Assembly (NCBI GenBank): GCA_045642445.1
Contig: JAZUIX010000223.1
Span: forward strand, 1 to 28,127
Direction of reading: 5' to 3'
DNA from: Colimorpha sp045642445
Lineage (GTDB): Bacteria; Bacteroidota; Bacteroidia; Bacteroidales; P3
Length of the DNA: 28,127 bases
This document shows positions 1 through 8,658 of this stretch, piece after piece. A model generated the notes under the pieces. That model was given only the letters and a program-made list of their open reading frames with translations, did not search any database and was not told where the DNA came from. Position numbers and translations under genes: made by a program. How positions within the stretch are numbered: position 1 is the first letter of the stretch; every line of letters starts with the position of its first letter.

Positions 1-140
1 TTTTCTGCGATTTCGGGCGTTTTCCGGCATCTTGCTGTTTATCACTCGGTCACGTAGCCCGCTACGCTTCCTCGTTCTGCACAGCAATCTGCTCGAAAAC
101 CACTCCGAAATCCCAAGAAATCAATTTATAGAACCCACCT
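1..140 (-). repeat. Partial copy of a 190-bp TIR element (right part)
   Basis: This stretch aligns without gaps to the reverse complement of 18068-18207, with roughly 85-90% identity by hand alignment. It ends with the same terminal sequence (AATTTATAGAACCCACCT, 123-140). The window edge removes what would be the first 50 bp, judged from the complete copy at 18068-18257. The core contains an imperfect dyad around GTAGCCCGCTAC. No reading frame in it looks coding. It is probably a non-autonomous, MITE-like or structured repeat; its family is not recognised. Confidence 0.75.
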
Positions 141-149
141 ATAGAGAAT

Positions 150-180
150 CAGGCTTCCCTTATGGGAGGCCTGTTCTTTT
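150..180 (+). terminator. Rho-independent terminator of a gene upstream of the window
   Basis: A 10-bp stem (CAGGCTTCCC at 150-159 with GGGAGGCCTG at 164-173, one G-U pair) has a TTAT loop and is followed by TTCTTTT. It lies just after the repeat element and before the ppdK promoter, so it would end transcription entering from the left. Confidence 0.6.
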
Positions 181-268
181 GCTCTCTGAGAGGGGTGTTT
201 GAGAACACCAAAATTAAGAAATAAAAATATATATTATTATTTTTTTATAATAATTGTATTTTTTTTCG

Positions 269-276
269 TATCTTTG
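269..276 (+). promoter_or_regulatory. -7 box (TATCTTTG) of ppdK
   Basis: TATCTTTG matches the Bacteroidota TAnnTTTG -7 element. The surrounding DNA is very AT-rich and no clear TTTG -33 box is present. The start codon is 59 bp downstream, giving an AU-rich leader of about 50 nt. Confidence 0.65.
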
Positions 277-334
277 CATTTTCACGAAAGTGAATAGTTA
301 ATGTGTATATAATTATAATTAAATATTTTATTGT

Positions 335-3049
335 ATGACGAAATTTGTTTACACGTTTGGAGGCAAAACCGCTGAAGGTAAAGCCGACATGAAGAACCTG
401 CTTGGCGGCAAGGGCGCCAACCTTGCAGAGATGTGTTTGTTGGGACTCCCTGTTCCCGCAGGTCTCACTATTACCACAGAATGCTGCACCGCTTACTACG
501 AGAATAACTGCCAGCTTCCCGCTGGTTTGATGGACGATGTGTGGAAAGCTATGGCCAATGTCGAGAAATTGATGGGCATGAAATACGACGATGCCGAGAA
601 TCCCCTGTTGGTAAGCTGCCGCTCGGGTGCTCGCAGCTCCATGCCCGGCATGATGGACACCGTCCTCAACATCGGTCTTTCCAGCAAGACCATCCCCGGT
701 ATGCTCAAACGCACCAACAATCCCCGTTTCGTCTACGACTCCTATCGTCGTCTCATCATGATGTACGCCGATGTGGTGATGGAGAAGAGCGAGGGCATTG
801 AACCCGCCGACGGCAAGGGTATCCGCAAACAGCTCGACGATATGCTCGACGCTTACAAAGAGAACCACGGCTACAAGAGCGACACCGAACTCACCGCTGA
901 GGATCTGATGAAGCTGGCCGAGGATTTCAAAGTCAAGGTCAAAGAGGTGCTCGGCACTGAGTTCCCCGACGATGCCAAGGCCCAGATGGAAGGCGGCATC
1001 AAGGCCGTGTTCAAATCTTGGAACGGCAAGAAGGCTGTGAGCTATCGTAAAATCGAAGGTATTCCCGACGATTGGGGCACCGCTGTGAACGTGCAGGCCA
1101 TGGTATTCGGCAATATGGGTGACAACAGCGCCACCGGTGTGGCTTTCACCCGTAACCCCGCTACTGGCGACAACCAGTTCTACGGTGAGTGGCTCATCAA
1201 CGCCCAGGGCGAAGATGTGGTGGCCGGTATCCGTACCCCCAACCCCCTCAACGACGACACCAAGAACGAGCAGAACAAGCACATGAAGTCCATGCAGGAA
1301 CTCATGCCCGCCACCTATAAGGAGCTCTGCGACATCCGCACCATCCTCGAAAAGAATTTCCACGACATGCTCGACATCGAGTTCACCATCCAGGATGGCA
1401 AACTCTATATGTTGCAGTGCCGCGTTGGAAAACGCACCGGTGTTGCCGCTCTCACCATGGCCACCGATATGCTCAAGGAAGGCCTCATCGACGAGAAGGA
1501 AGTGGTGATGCGCATATCCCCCGCCCAGTTGGACGAGCTGCTGCACCCCATCCTCGATGCTTCCGACGAAAAGAAACACGAGGTTATTGCCAAGGGTCTG
1601 CCCGCAGGTCCTGGTGGTGCTGTGGGTGTCATCGCACTCACCAGCGAGAAGGCCAAAGAGTATCGTGCCGCCAAGATTAAGAACATCCTTGTCCGCGAAG
1701 AGACCAATCCCGAAGACGTTGAAGGTATGCGTGCCGCTGACGGTATCCTCACCGCACGTGGCGGTATGACCTCCCATGCAGCTCTCGTGGCTCGTGGCTG
1801 GGGCAAATGCTGCATCGTGGGTTGCGAAGCCGTGAAGATTGATTTCGAGAAAGGCATTGTGACCATCGACGGTCATCAATTCAAGGAGGGTGACACCCTC
1901 GCTTTGAACGGTTCTAAGGGCTATGTCTACGCCGAAGAGGTGAAGATGATCAACGCCACCGAGAATCCCCTGTTCCAGCAGTTCATGCAGCTGGTTGACA
2001 AATATCGCACCATGGGTGTCCGCACCAATGCCGACAACCCCGATGATGCTTTGAAGGCTGTCAGCTTTGGCGCCGAAGGTATCGGCCTGTTCCGTATCGA
2101 GCACATGTTCTACGGCAAGAACAGCGAGAAACCTCTTGAGAAACTCCGCAACATGATCCTGAGCGACAGCACCGCAGAGCGCGAAGCCGCCCTCGCCGAG
2201 CTCGAACCCTACATGAAGGAGAGCGCCAAGGGCACTTTGAAGGTCATGGACGGCAAGCCTCTGACCTTCCGCCTGATGGACCCCCCACTGCATGAGTTTG
2301 TTCCTCAGACAGAAGAAAAACAGCGCATCGTTGCCAAGGAACGCGGCATGAGCTTTGAAGAGATCAAGCGCCGTATCGACGCCCTCCACGAGGTCAACCC
2401 GATGATGGGTCTCCGTGGTGTCCGTCTGGGCATTGTCTACCCCGAAATCACCCGCACCCAGTTCCGTGCATTGTTCAGCGCCACCGCCGAACTGATGAAG
2501 GAAGGCCACGATCCTCATCTTGAAATCATGGTTCCGCTCACCATCAACGTCAAAGAGCTCAAGCACCAGAAGAACATCGCTACCGAGGTCAAGGCCGAGG
2601 TCGAAGCCAAGTATGGTGTGAAAATCAACTATATGTACGGCACGATGATTGAAATCCCGCGTGCTACCCTCGTGGCCGACCAGATTGCCGAGGTGGCCGA
2701 GTTCTTCAGCTTCGGTACCAACGACCTCACCCAGATGACCTTCGGCTTCAGCCGCGACGATGTGAACGCTATCGTCCACAAGTATGTCGATGAGAAGATC
2801 ATCCCCGCCGACCCGTTCAACACCCTCGACCAGGAAGGTGTCGGCCAGTTGGTGAAACTGGGTGTGCAGCGTGGTCGCAGCACCCGCGAGAAACTCAAAT
2901 GCGGTGTTTGCGGTGAACACGGTGGTGACCCCGCATCGGTGGAATTCTTCTTCCATGCCGGCCTCAACTACGTCAGCTGCTCGCCGTTCCGCGTCCCCGT
3001 GGCACGTTTGGCCGCTGCTCAGGCCGCTATCAAAGATAGTCGCAAATAA
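335..3049 (+). CDS. ppdK: Pyruvate, phosphate dikinase
   Basis: PPDK reversibly converts PEP, AMP and PPi to pyruvate, ATP and Pi in the cytoplasm. The 904-residue length is in the normal range (about 870-910). The order is as expected: an N-terminal ATP-grasp half beginning FGGKTAEGKADMKNLLGGKG, a phosphohistidine swivel domain with GGMTSHAALVARG and catalytic His near residue 481, and a C-terminal TIM barrel with GTNDLTQMTFGFSRDD and CGVCGEHGGDP, whose second Cys (near 859) is the expected catalytic acid. The ATG follows a TATCTTTG promoter and an AU-rich leader. pckA lies downstream on the same strand, so the two PEP-node enzymes may share a transcript. In anaerobes PPDK is often the PPi-linked alternative or partner to pyruvate kinase; its direction here is not visible from sequence. 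Confidence 0.97.
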   Translation: MTKFVYTFGGKTAEGKADMKNLLGGKGANLAEMCLLGLPVPAGLTITTECCTAYYENNCQLPAGLMDDVWKAMANVEKLMGMKYDDAENPLLVSCRSGARSSMPGMMDTVLNIGLSSKTIPGMLKRTNNPRFVYDSYRRLIMMYADVVMEKSEGIEPADGKGIRKQLDDMLDAYKENHGYKSDTELTAEDLMKLAEDFKVKVKEVLGTEFPDDAKAQMEGGIKAVFKSWNGKKAVSYRKIEGIPDDWGTAVNVQAMVFGNMGDNSATGVAFTRNPATGDNQFYGEWLINAQGEDVVAGIRTPNPLNDDTKNEQNKHMKSMQELMPATYKELCDIRTILEKNFHDMLDIEFTIQDGKLYMLQCRVGKRTGVAALTMATDMLKEGLIDEKEVVMRISPAQLDELLHPILDASDEKKHEVIAKGLPAGPGGAVGVIALTSEKAKEYRAAKIKNILVREETNPEDVEGMRAADGILTARGGMTSHAALVARGWGKCCIVGCEAVKIDFEKGIVTIDGHQFKEGDTLALNGSKGYVYAEEVKMINATENPLFQQFMQLVDKYRTMGVRTNADNPDDALKAVSFGAEGIGLFRIEHMFYGKNSEKPLEKLRNMILSDSTAEREAALAELEPYMKESAKGTLKVMDGKPLTFRLMDPPLHEFVPQTEEKQRIVAKERGMSFEEIKRRIDALHEVNPMMGLRGVRLGIVYPEITRTQFRALFSATAELMKEGHDPHLEIMVPLTINVKELKHQKNIATEVKAEVEAKYGVKINYMYGTMIEIPRATLVADQIAEVAEFFSFGTNDLTQMTFGFSRDDVNAIVHKYVDEKIIPADPFNTLDQEGVGQLVKLGVQRGRSTREKLKCGVCGEHGGDPASVEFFFHAGLNYVSCSPFRVPVARLAAAQAAIKDSRK

Positions 3050-3062
3050 AAACTGAATGGGA

Positions 3063-3193
3063 TGTGAATAGTGAACTTTGAGAATTGAAAATTGAGAATT
3101 GAGAATTGAGAATTGAAAATTGAGAATTGAAAATTGGGCGGCAGCCGCCTATTCACAAGTCACTAATCACAAGTCACTATTCACATTTCACAA
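3063..3193 (+). repeat. 7-bp degenerate tandem array with central GC palindrome
   Basis: From 3078 to 3133 there are eight consecutive 7-mers of the form TTGAGAA or TTGAAAA. Then comes a perfect palindrome GGCGGCAGCCGCC (3137-3149). From 3152 to 3193 there are six 7-mers of the form NTCACNN (TTCACAA, GTCACTA, ATCACAA and so on). The outer edges are inverted: ATGTGAATAGTGAAC at the left resembles the complement of the GTCACTATTCACAT segment at the right. The array fills most of the ppdK-pckA gap and ends 14 bp before the pckA ATG. Confidence 0.85.
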
Positions 3194-3207
3194 TAAAACG
3201 AAATATT

Positions 3208-4821
3208 ATGAACGAGAATATCATTAAAGCCCTCGAAAGCTACGGTATCACTGGAGTAAAGAAACTGTATTATAACCCCTCTTACGAGGACCTCTTCAAA
3301 TTTGAGATGGATCCCGCTTTGACCGGTTATGACAAAGGTCAGCTCACCGAGCTCGATGCCATCAACGTGATGACAGGCATCTACACTGGCCGTTCTCCCA
3401 AAGACAAATTCATCGTCATGGATGAGAACTCCAAAAACACCGTCTGGTGGACCTCGCCCGAGTATAAGAACGACAACCATCCTGCCAGTCAGGAGGCTTG
3501 GAAAGCCGTCAAGAGCCTTGCCGTCAACGAACTCTGCAACAAGGAACTCTTTGTCGTCGATGCTTTCTGTGGCGCCAATAAGGACACCCGCATGTCTGTC
3601 CGCTTCATCATGGAGGTGGCATGGCAGGCTCACTTTGTCCGCAACATGTTCATCAAACCCACCGAGGAAGAACTCAAGGATTTCAAACCCAACTTCACCG
3701 TCTACGCTGCCAGCAAGGCCAAGGTGGACAACTATCAGGAACTGGGTTTGAACAGCGACACCGCCGTGGTGTTCAACATCACCAGCCGCGAGCAGGTCAT
3801 CCTCAACACCTGGTATGGTGGCGAGATGAAGAAAGGTATGTTCAGCATGATGAACTACTACCTGCCCTTGCAGGGTATTGCCGCTATGCACTGCTCCGCC
3901 AACACCGACATGCAGGGTCAGAACACTGCTATCTTCTTTGGTTTGAGCGGTACCGGCAAGACCACCCTCAGCACCGACCCCAAACGCCTCCTTATCGGTG
4001 ACGATGAGCACGGCTGGGACGACGAAGGTGTCTTCAATTTCGAAGGCGGCTGCTACGCCAAGGTCATCAATCTCGACAAGGACAGCGAGCCCGACATCTA
4101 CAATGCCATCCGTCGCAATGCTCTGCTTGAGAATGTCACCGTCGATGCCAACGGCAAAATCGACTTCGCCGACAAGAGCGTCACCGAGAACACCCGTGTG
4201 AGCTACCCCATCGACCATATCGAGAAGATTGTGCGCCCCATCTCGGCTGCTCCTGCCGCCAAGAACGTCATCTTCCTCAGCGCCGATGCTTTCGGTGTGC
4301 TGCCTCCCGTCAGCATCCTCACTCCCGACCAGTGCAAATACTATTTCTTGAGCGGCTTCACCGCCAAGTTGGCTGGTACCGAGCGTGGCATCACCGAGCC
4401 TACTCCCACCTTCAGCGCTTGCTTCGGCCAGGCTTTCCTCGAGCTGCATCCCACCAAGTATGCCGAGGAACTGGTGAAACGTATGGAGCAGAGCGGTGCC
4501 AAAGCCTATCTGGTCAACACTGGCTGGAACGGCACAGGCAAACGTATCTCCATCAAGGACACCCGTGGAATCATCGACGCCATCCTCGACGGCTCTATCG
4601 AGAAGGCTCCCACCAAGAAGATTCCTTACTTCGATTTCGAGGTGCCTACCGCACTGCCTGGCGTCGATCCCAAGATCCTCGACCCCCGCGACACCTACGG
4701 CTGCGCTTGCGAATGGGAAGCCAAAGCCAAAGACCTTGCCGGTCGCTTCATCAAGAATTTTGAGAAGTTCACCTACAACGAGGCTGGCAAAGCCCTTGTC
4801 GCAGCAGGTCCCAAACTGTAA
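3208..4821 (+). CDS. pckA: Phosphoenolpyruvate carboxykinase (ATP)
   Basis: The enzyme interconverts oxaloacetate plus ATP with PEP, CO2 and ADP; in succinate-producing gut Bacteroidota it often runs in the carboxylating direction. At 537 residues it matches the ATP-type family (about 530-540). Visible motifs are the P-loop GLSGTGKTTLS (residues 245-255), the following metal/substrate loop GDDEHGWDDEGVFNFEGGCY, and a C-terminal NTGWNGTGKRISI. The ATG at 3208 is chosen. An in-frame start at 3127 would add 27 residues translated from the 7-bp array, with no homology to PckA N-termini. The gene follows ppdK by 158 bp with no clear separate promoter box. A stem-loop follows the stop. Confidence 0.96.
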   Translation: MNENIIKALESYGITGVKKLYYNPSYEDLFKFEMDPALTGYDKGQLTELDAINVMTGIYTGRSPKDKFIVMDENSKNTVWWTSPEYKNDNHPASQEAWKAVKSLAVNELCNKELFVVDAFCGANKDTRMSVRFIMEVAWQAHFVRNMFIKPTEEELKDFKPNFTVYAASKAKVDNYQELGLNSDTAVVFNITSREQVILNTWYGGEMKKGMFSMMNYYLPLQGIAAMHCSANTDMQGQNTAIFFGLSGTGKTTLSTDPKRLLIGDDEHGWDDEGVFNFEGGCYAKVINLDKDSEPDIYNAIRRNALLENVTVDANGKIDFADKSVTENTRVSYPIDHIEKIVRPISAAPAAKNVIFLSADAFGVLPPVSILTPDQCKYYFLSGFTAKLAGTERGITEPTPTFSACFGQAFLELHPTKYAEELVKRMEQSGAKAYLVNTGWNGTGKRISIKDTRGIIDAILDGSIEKAPTKKIPYFDFEVPTALPGVDPKILDPRDTYGCACEWEAKAKDLAGRFIKNFEKFTYNEAGKALVAAGPKL

Positions 4822-4837
4822 TATTGATTGATAGGTT

Positions 4838-4879
4838 GGTGGTTAGGGGTCTGTGCTGCTGCATTGGCTGCTAACCACC
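4838..4879 (+). terminator. Stem-loop after pckA, possible terminator
   Basis: A perfect 9-bp stem (GGTGGTTAG at 4838-4846 and CTAACCACC at 4871-4879) has a 24-nt loop and is followed by TCCTTATTAAT, which is only weakly U-rich. It could be a terminator or an mRNA-stabilising hairpin between pckA and the peptidase gene. Confidence 0.45.
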
Positions 4880-4932
4880 TCCTTATTAATCGAGCGAGCC
4901 TTATAAATATATAGTATTATTACATTACATAG

Positions 4933-7104
4933 ATGAAAAAAATTATTGTGGCCGTGCTGGCCGTGCTGGGTTTTGCCAGCGCTAACGCTCAAACGCAACA
5001 GATTACTTTGGAAGATATTTGGTCCAAACCTACCTTCCGTGCTAACCGAATCTCCACCATCCGATCCATGCAGGACGGCGAGCACTACTGTGTGCTCACC
5101 CGCAGCGGCATCGAGAAATATAGCTATAAGACCGGCGAGAAAGTGGGCGTCATCTGCGCCTTTTCCGACCCTATGCGCCGTAAGGCCAAACCTATGCCGC
5201 CTATCGAGTCGTATGAGTTCTCGCAGGACGAGCAGAAGATTCTCCTCAGTGCCGAGTTCGAACCCATCTATCGCCACAGCGGTGTCAGCACCTACTACCT
5301 CTACACGGTGGCCACAGGCGACATGGTGTGCCTCACCCGTGAGGGCAAACAGCGTCTCACCACTCTTTCGCCCGACGGCAAGATGGTGGCTTATGTCCGC
5401 GACAACAACCTCTATGTAATGAATCTCGGTTCGCTCAAGGAAACCCAGATCACCACCGATGGCAAGATGAACGAAATCATCAACGGCACCACCGACTGGG
5501 TGTATGAAGAAGAATTTGCCATCACACAGGGCTTCTATTGGTCGCCCGACAGCAAAAAGATTGCCTTCTACCGCTTCGACGAAAGCAAGGTGAAACAGTA
5601 CACCATGCAGATGTGGGGCGATCTCTATCCCGAAAACTACACTTACAAATACCCCAAGGCGGGTGAGGACAACTCCGTGGTCGATGTCCTCATCTATGAT
5701 GTCGATTCTCAGAAGACCCTCAAGCTCGATGTGGGCAGCCAGAACGACCAGTACATCCCGCGCATCCAGTGGACCGCTGATGCCGGCACCCTCGCCATCA
5801 TGCGCATGAGCCGTCTGCAGGACATGATGGAAATCCTTCTTGCCGATGCCCACGATGGCCAGATCCGTCCGCTTTACACCGAGACAGACGAGGCCTACGT
5901 CGAGGTGCCCGACACCTGGGTGTTCCTCAAGGACGGCAAGCACATGCTCTTCACTTCGGAGCAGAGCGGATACAACCACATCTACATGTGTGACCTCTCA
6001 GGCAAGCCCTTCACCCAGATTACGAAAGGCGACTTCGATGTCGTCTCCATCTGCGCCATCGACGAGAAGGCAGGCCTCATCTACTACCTCTCCCACGAGT
6101 CCTCGCCCCTCAACAAGGAGCTCTATTCCATCGACTTCAAAGGCAAGAAGAAGACCAAACTGAGCGAGAGACCCGGCTGGTACGACGCCTCCTTCAGCGC
6201 CAACTGCAAATACTACATCAGCACCTTCTCTGATGCCAACACCGCCCCCATCTACACCCTTCATGCCAACAATGGCAAACTCTTGAAGTCTTTGGAGGAC
6301 AATGCCGATCTGCAGCAGCGTATCAAAGATTATGGCGCAGGCAGAAAGACTTTCGGCACCCTGACCACCTCGCTGGGCACGGAGCTGAACTACTACCTCA
6401 TCCTGCCTCCCGATTTCGACAGCACCAAGAAGTACCCCCTCTTCTTCTATGTCTATGGCGGCCCCGGCAATCAGCAGGTCACCAACAGTTACGGCTATAG
6501 CGACTACTACTGGTTCCACATGCTCGCACAGCACGGCTACGTTGTGGCCTGTTTCGACGGTCGTGGCACGGGTGGACGTGGTGCCGAATTTAAGAAGATG
6601 ACCTATAAAAATCTCGGCCACATGGAGTGCGAAGATGCCATCGAAGCCGCTCGTTATTTCGGCAAAAAAAGCTGGATTGACGAAAATCGCATCGGTATTT
6701 TCGGCTGGAGTTTTGGCGGCTACCTCTCCACACTCTCCATCCTCAAAGGACACCAAGTTTTCAAGAGCGCCATCGCCGTGGCTCCCGTCATCACTTGGCG
6801 CTACTACGACAACATCTACACCGAGCGCTTCCTCCAGCGTCCGCAGGACAACCCACGAGGCTACGACGACAACTCGCCCCTCAACTTTGCCAACCTGCTG
6901 GAAGGCAATTATCTCCTTGTCCACGGCACAGGCGACGATAATGTCCATTTCCAAAACTCCGCCGATATGGTTACCGCACTCGAAGCCGCCGGCAAGCAAT
7001 TCGAGTTCCGCATCTATCCCAACAAAAACCACAGCATCTATGGCGGAAACACCCGTCTGAACCTCTATCAGCTTATGACCGATTTCATCTATCGCAAACT
7101 CTAA
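4933..7104 (+). CDS. Dipeptidyl peptidase IV-type serine peptidase (S9B)
   Basis: This exported peptidase would release N-terminal dipeptides, typically Xaa-Pro, in peptide utilisation. A signal peptide (MKKIIVAVLAVLGFASANAQ) precedes a DPP IV N-terminal beta-propeller (about residues 90-440) and an alpha/beta hydrolase domain (about 500-723). The Glu motif of DPP IV is present (DWVYEEE, residues 188-194), which binds the substrate N-terminus. Catalytic residues are Ser593 in GWSFGGY, Asp668 in HGTGDDNVHF and His700 in NKNHSIYGG. The 723-residue length is typical. The family in Bacteroidota is usually periplasmic. No promoter consensus is obvious in the 111-bp upstream gap. Confidence 0.94.
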   Translation: MKKIIVAVLAVLGFASANAQTQQITLEDIWSKPTFRANRISTIRSMQDGEHYCVLTRSGIEKYSYKTGEKVGVICAFSDPMRRKAKPMPPIESYEFSQDEQKILLSAEFEPIYRHSGVSTYYLYTVATGDMVCLTREGKQRLTTLSPDGKMVAYVRDNNLYVMNLGSLKETQITTDGKMNEIINGTTDWVYEEEFAITQGFYWSPDSKKIAFYRFDESKVKQYTMQMWGDLYPENYTYKYPKAGEDNSVVDVLIYDVDSQKTLKLDVGSQNDQYIPRIQWTADAGTLAIMRMSRLQDMMEILLADAHDGQIRPLYTETDEAYVEVPDTWVFLKDGKHMLFTSEQSGYNHIYMCDLSGKPFTQITKGDFDVVSICAIDEKAGLIYYLSHESSPLNKELYSIDFKGKKKTKLSERPGWYDASFSANCKYYISTFSDANTAPIYTLHANNGKLLKSLEDNADLQQRIKDYGAGRKTFGTLTTSLGTELNYYLILPPDFDSTKKYPLFFYVYGGPGNQQVTNSYGYSDYYWFHMLAQHGYVVACFDGRGTGGRGAEFKKMTYKNLGHMECEDAIEAARYFGKKSWIDENRIGIFGWSFGGYLSTLSILKGHQVFKSAIAVAPVITWRYYDNIYTERFLQRPQDNPRGYDDNSPLNFANLLEGNYLLVHGTGDDNVHFQNSADMVTALEAAGKQFEFRIYPNKNHSIYGGNTRLNLYQLMTDFIYRKL

Positions 7105-7162
7105 GCAACAAAGATTATCGACTTTTTTAAACAAAAAAACTCGCTAATTCAAAAAAAATTAG

Positions 7163-7170
7163 TATTTTTG
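7163..7170 (+). promoter_or_regulatory. -7 box (TATTTTTG) before the barrel gene
   Basis: TATTTTTG fits TAnnTTTG and sits 21 bp before the ATG at 7192. It settles the start: an in-frame TTG at 7168 lies inside this box and would be upstream of the transcript start. No clear -33 box was seen. Confidence 0.6.
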
Positions 7171-7191
7171 CACAATTTATTGCACGCATAT

Positions 7192-7911
7192 ATGAAGAAA
7201 ATACTTTTCGCACTGATAGTTCTTACCGCCATCACAACCACGGCTCAAGCACAAATGCTCAATTGGGGCGTTCGTGGCGGTGCAGGTATCGCCCGCTACG
7301 CCGACGACCTCACGGGCACAACCACCCCCGTCATGGCTGTCAATGTTGGCGGATTCGTCACCTTCGGCTTCACCAACTCCCAATCCATCATGGCCGAGAA
7401 TTTCTGCTTGCAGACAGGCTTGAACATCATTCGTCGAGGCACACGCTTCGAAGACGTTCTGGAAAGCGGCCTCAACATGTCTATCCGCAACGGCTATTAC
7501 AGTACATGGTATGCCCAAATTCCCATCCTTGCCACCATTCGCTACGAATTGCCCATTCGTCAGCCGGGTCATCGTGCGCTCTTCTCTGTGGGTCCTGCCG
7601 TCAGCTATGGCCTTTTCGGCACGGCATACGACAGAAAAATCTCCCGTGGCATGCCACAGCGTTCGTGGAACTACGAAGTGTCTGAAAACGCCTTCAACAC
7701 CCTCAACCGTCTCGACATCGACGCCATCATTGGTATCGGTTACGAATATCAGGACCTCTCCGTGATGCTGCAGTTCGACTATGGTTTTCTCGCAACCTAT
7801 TCCACCGTCGACGCTCTCAGCGCCACCGATGGCGACATGAACAACAAGGTCAATTTCGGCAACAACTGGGCCTTGCTCCTCACCGTGGGATACCAGTTCC
7901 CCGTCAGATAA
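7192..7911 (+). CDS. PorT-like outer membrane beta-barrel protein
   Basis: The 239-residue protein begins with a signal peptide (MKKILFALIVLTAITTTAQA, cleaved before QMLNWG) and continues with alternating amphipathic strands rich in Gly, Tyr and Phe. It ends with LLLTVGYQFPVR, a terminal strand typical of small Bacteroidota barrel proteins (PorT/OMP_b-brl type). The specific function is unknown; such proteins can be transport, secretion or adhesion components. It has its own promoter and a strong terminator, so it is probably monocistronic despite lying 87 bp after the peptidase gene. Confidence 0.75.
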   Translation: MKKILFALIVLTAITTTAQAQMLNWGVRGGAGIARYADDLTGTTTPVMAVNVGGFVTFGFTNSQSIMAENFCLQTGLNIIRRGTRFEDVLESGLNMSIRNGYYSTWYAQIPILATIRYELPIRQPGHRALFSVGPAVSYGLFGTAYDRKISRGMPQRSWNYEVSENAFNTLNRLDIDAIIGIGYEYQDLSVMLQFDYGFLATYSTVDALSATDGDMNNKVNFGNNWALLLTVGYQFPVR

Positions 7912-7933
7912 AATCTTAAAATCTTCATAAAAC

Positions 7934-7976
7934 GCAGCCAGCATTGCACAATTCTGTGGTGCTGGTTGCTTTTTTT
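7934..7976 (+). terminator. Strong rho-independent terminator
   Basis: GCAGCCAGCA (7934-7943) pairs along its full length with TGCTGGTTGC (7960-7969), with one G-U pair. An inner CACA/TGTG extension closes an ATTC loop. Seven Ts follow. It terminates the barrel gene. Confidence 0.88.
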
Positions 7977-7996
7977 GATGTTTTCAAGACCAAACG

Positions 7997-8236
7997 TCAC
8001 TCGTTTTCGTCTTCGTTTTTCGTGGACGAAGGCCTTCTCGTGACCGAAGTTTTTCGGTTTATGGGACCGTAATAATCCTCCAAATTTTTCCTCAAAATGT
8101 CAAAAGGGATGGGTGAATTGTACCATTTCTCAAGCAAAATGTACACAAATTGCATCTTTACATACTTCGGACAACGCATCTCTATCTCCTCCTTGTGGAA
8201 CATGTGGGCAAGGCTAAGTCCGTATTTGTGAAGCAA
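7997..8236 (-). CDS. Doubtful small ORF, possible gene remnant
   Basis: This frame encodes up to 79 residues from a TTG at 8236. An ATG at 8203 would give 68 residues. The frame stays open upstream to a stop near 8355, without an earlier good start. The central part (RCPKYVKMQFVYILLEKWYN and onward) has a protein-like mix of residues, while the tail is charged (TKNEDENE). No promoter, ribosome-binding site or family was recognised. It may be the decayed 3' part of a longer gene, or a chance frame. Confidence 0.22.
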   Translation of the reverse strand: MLHKYGLSLAHMFHKEEIEMRCPKYVKMQFVYILLEKWYNSPIPFDILRKNLEDYYGPINRKTSVTRRPSSTKNEDENE

Positions 8237-8490
8237 TTTTGCCTTTTTTGCTTCAAAAACGTATTGCTCAAAAACTGGTAGTAGAGGCCGTTTTTTGCAA
8301 AAACAAACAACATTTTTTGATGATTGAGTTAGATTATCATGATATTTTTGGTATTAAAATTTGTTAAAAAAGATTTGATTTTTCGCCTTCAAGGATGAGA
8401 AGGGTCGTAGTACCTTCGTTGTAGGTTTGTTGCAGGTTTGCTATAGTAGCGAAGAATCAACGAGTTATGAACGATGTTACAAGGGAGGAA

Positions 8491-8658
8491 AAGTGAAAGG
8501 TGAAAAGTGAAAAGTGAAATGCCATGTATGTGAGAATGCAAATTTGATTAGATGATATTATTAAATATAAATAGTATTTATTTAATCTTATAAATGTAAT
8601 TCTTTTTTATGTGTGTTTGCAAACATATAGCATTTCACTTTTCACTTTTCACTTTTTT
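8491..8658. repeat. Inverted pair of 7-bp arrays
   Basis: Left arm: AAGTGAA, AGGTGAA, AAGTGAA, AAGTGAA (8491-8518), then ATG. Right arm: CATTTCA, CTTTTCA, CTTTTCA, CTTTTTT (8631-8658). The arms are complementary over about 28 bp and enclose a 112-bp AT-rich segment without a gene. The 7-bp period matches the arrays at 3063, 24492 and 27838. Confidence 0.75.

Noticed and set aside
245..2956. 903-codon open frame on the minus strand opposite ppdK
   Set aside because: It mirrors ppdK, which has clear motifs and a promoter. The antisense translation is a low-complexity mix rich in His, Val, Leu and Gly that comes from strongly C-ending codons on the coding strand.
3063..3193. CRISPR array
   Set aside because: The repeats are 7 bp, in direct contact and without spacers, and no cas gene is present.
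3127..3207. Upstream in-frame start for pckA
   Set aside because: The added 27 residues are translated from the 7-bp repeats and have no counterpart in PckA proteins.
7168..7191. TTG start for the barrel protein gene
   Set aside because: The codon lies inside the -7 promoter box, upstream of any transcript from it. The ATG at 7192 begins a normal signal peptide.
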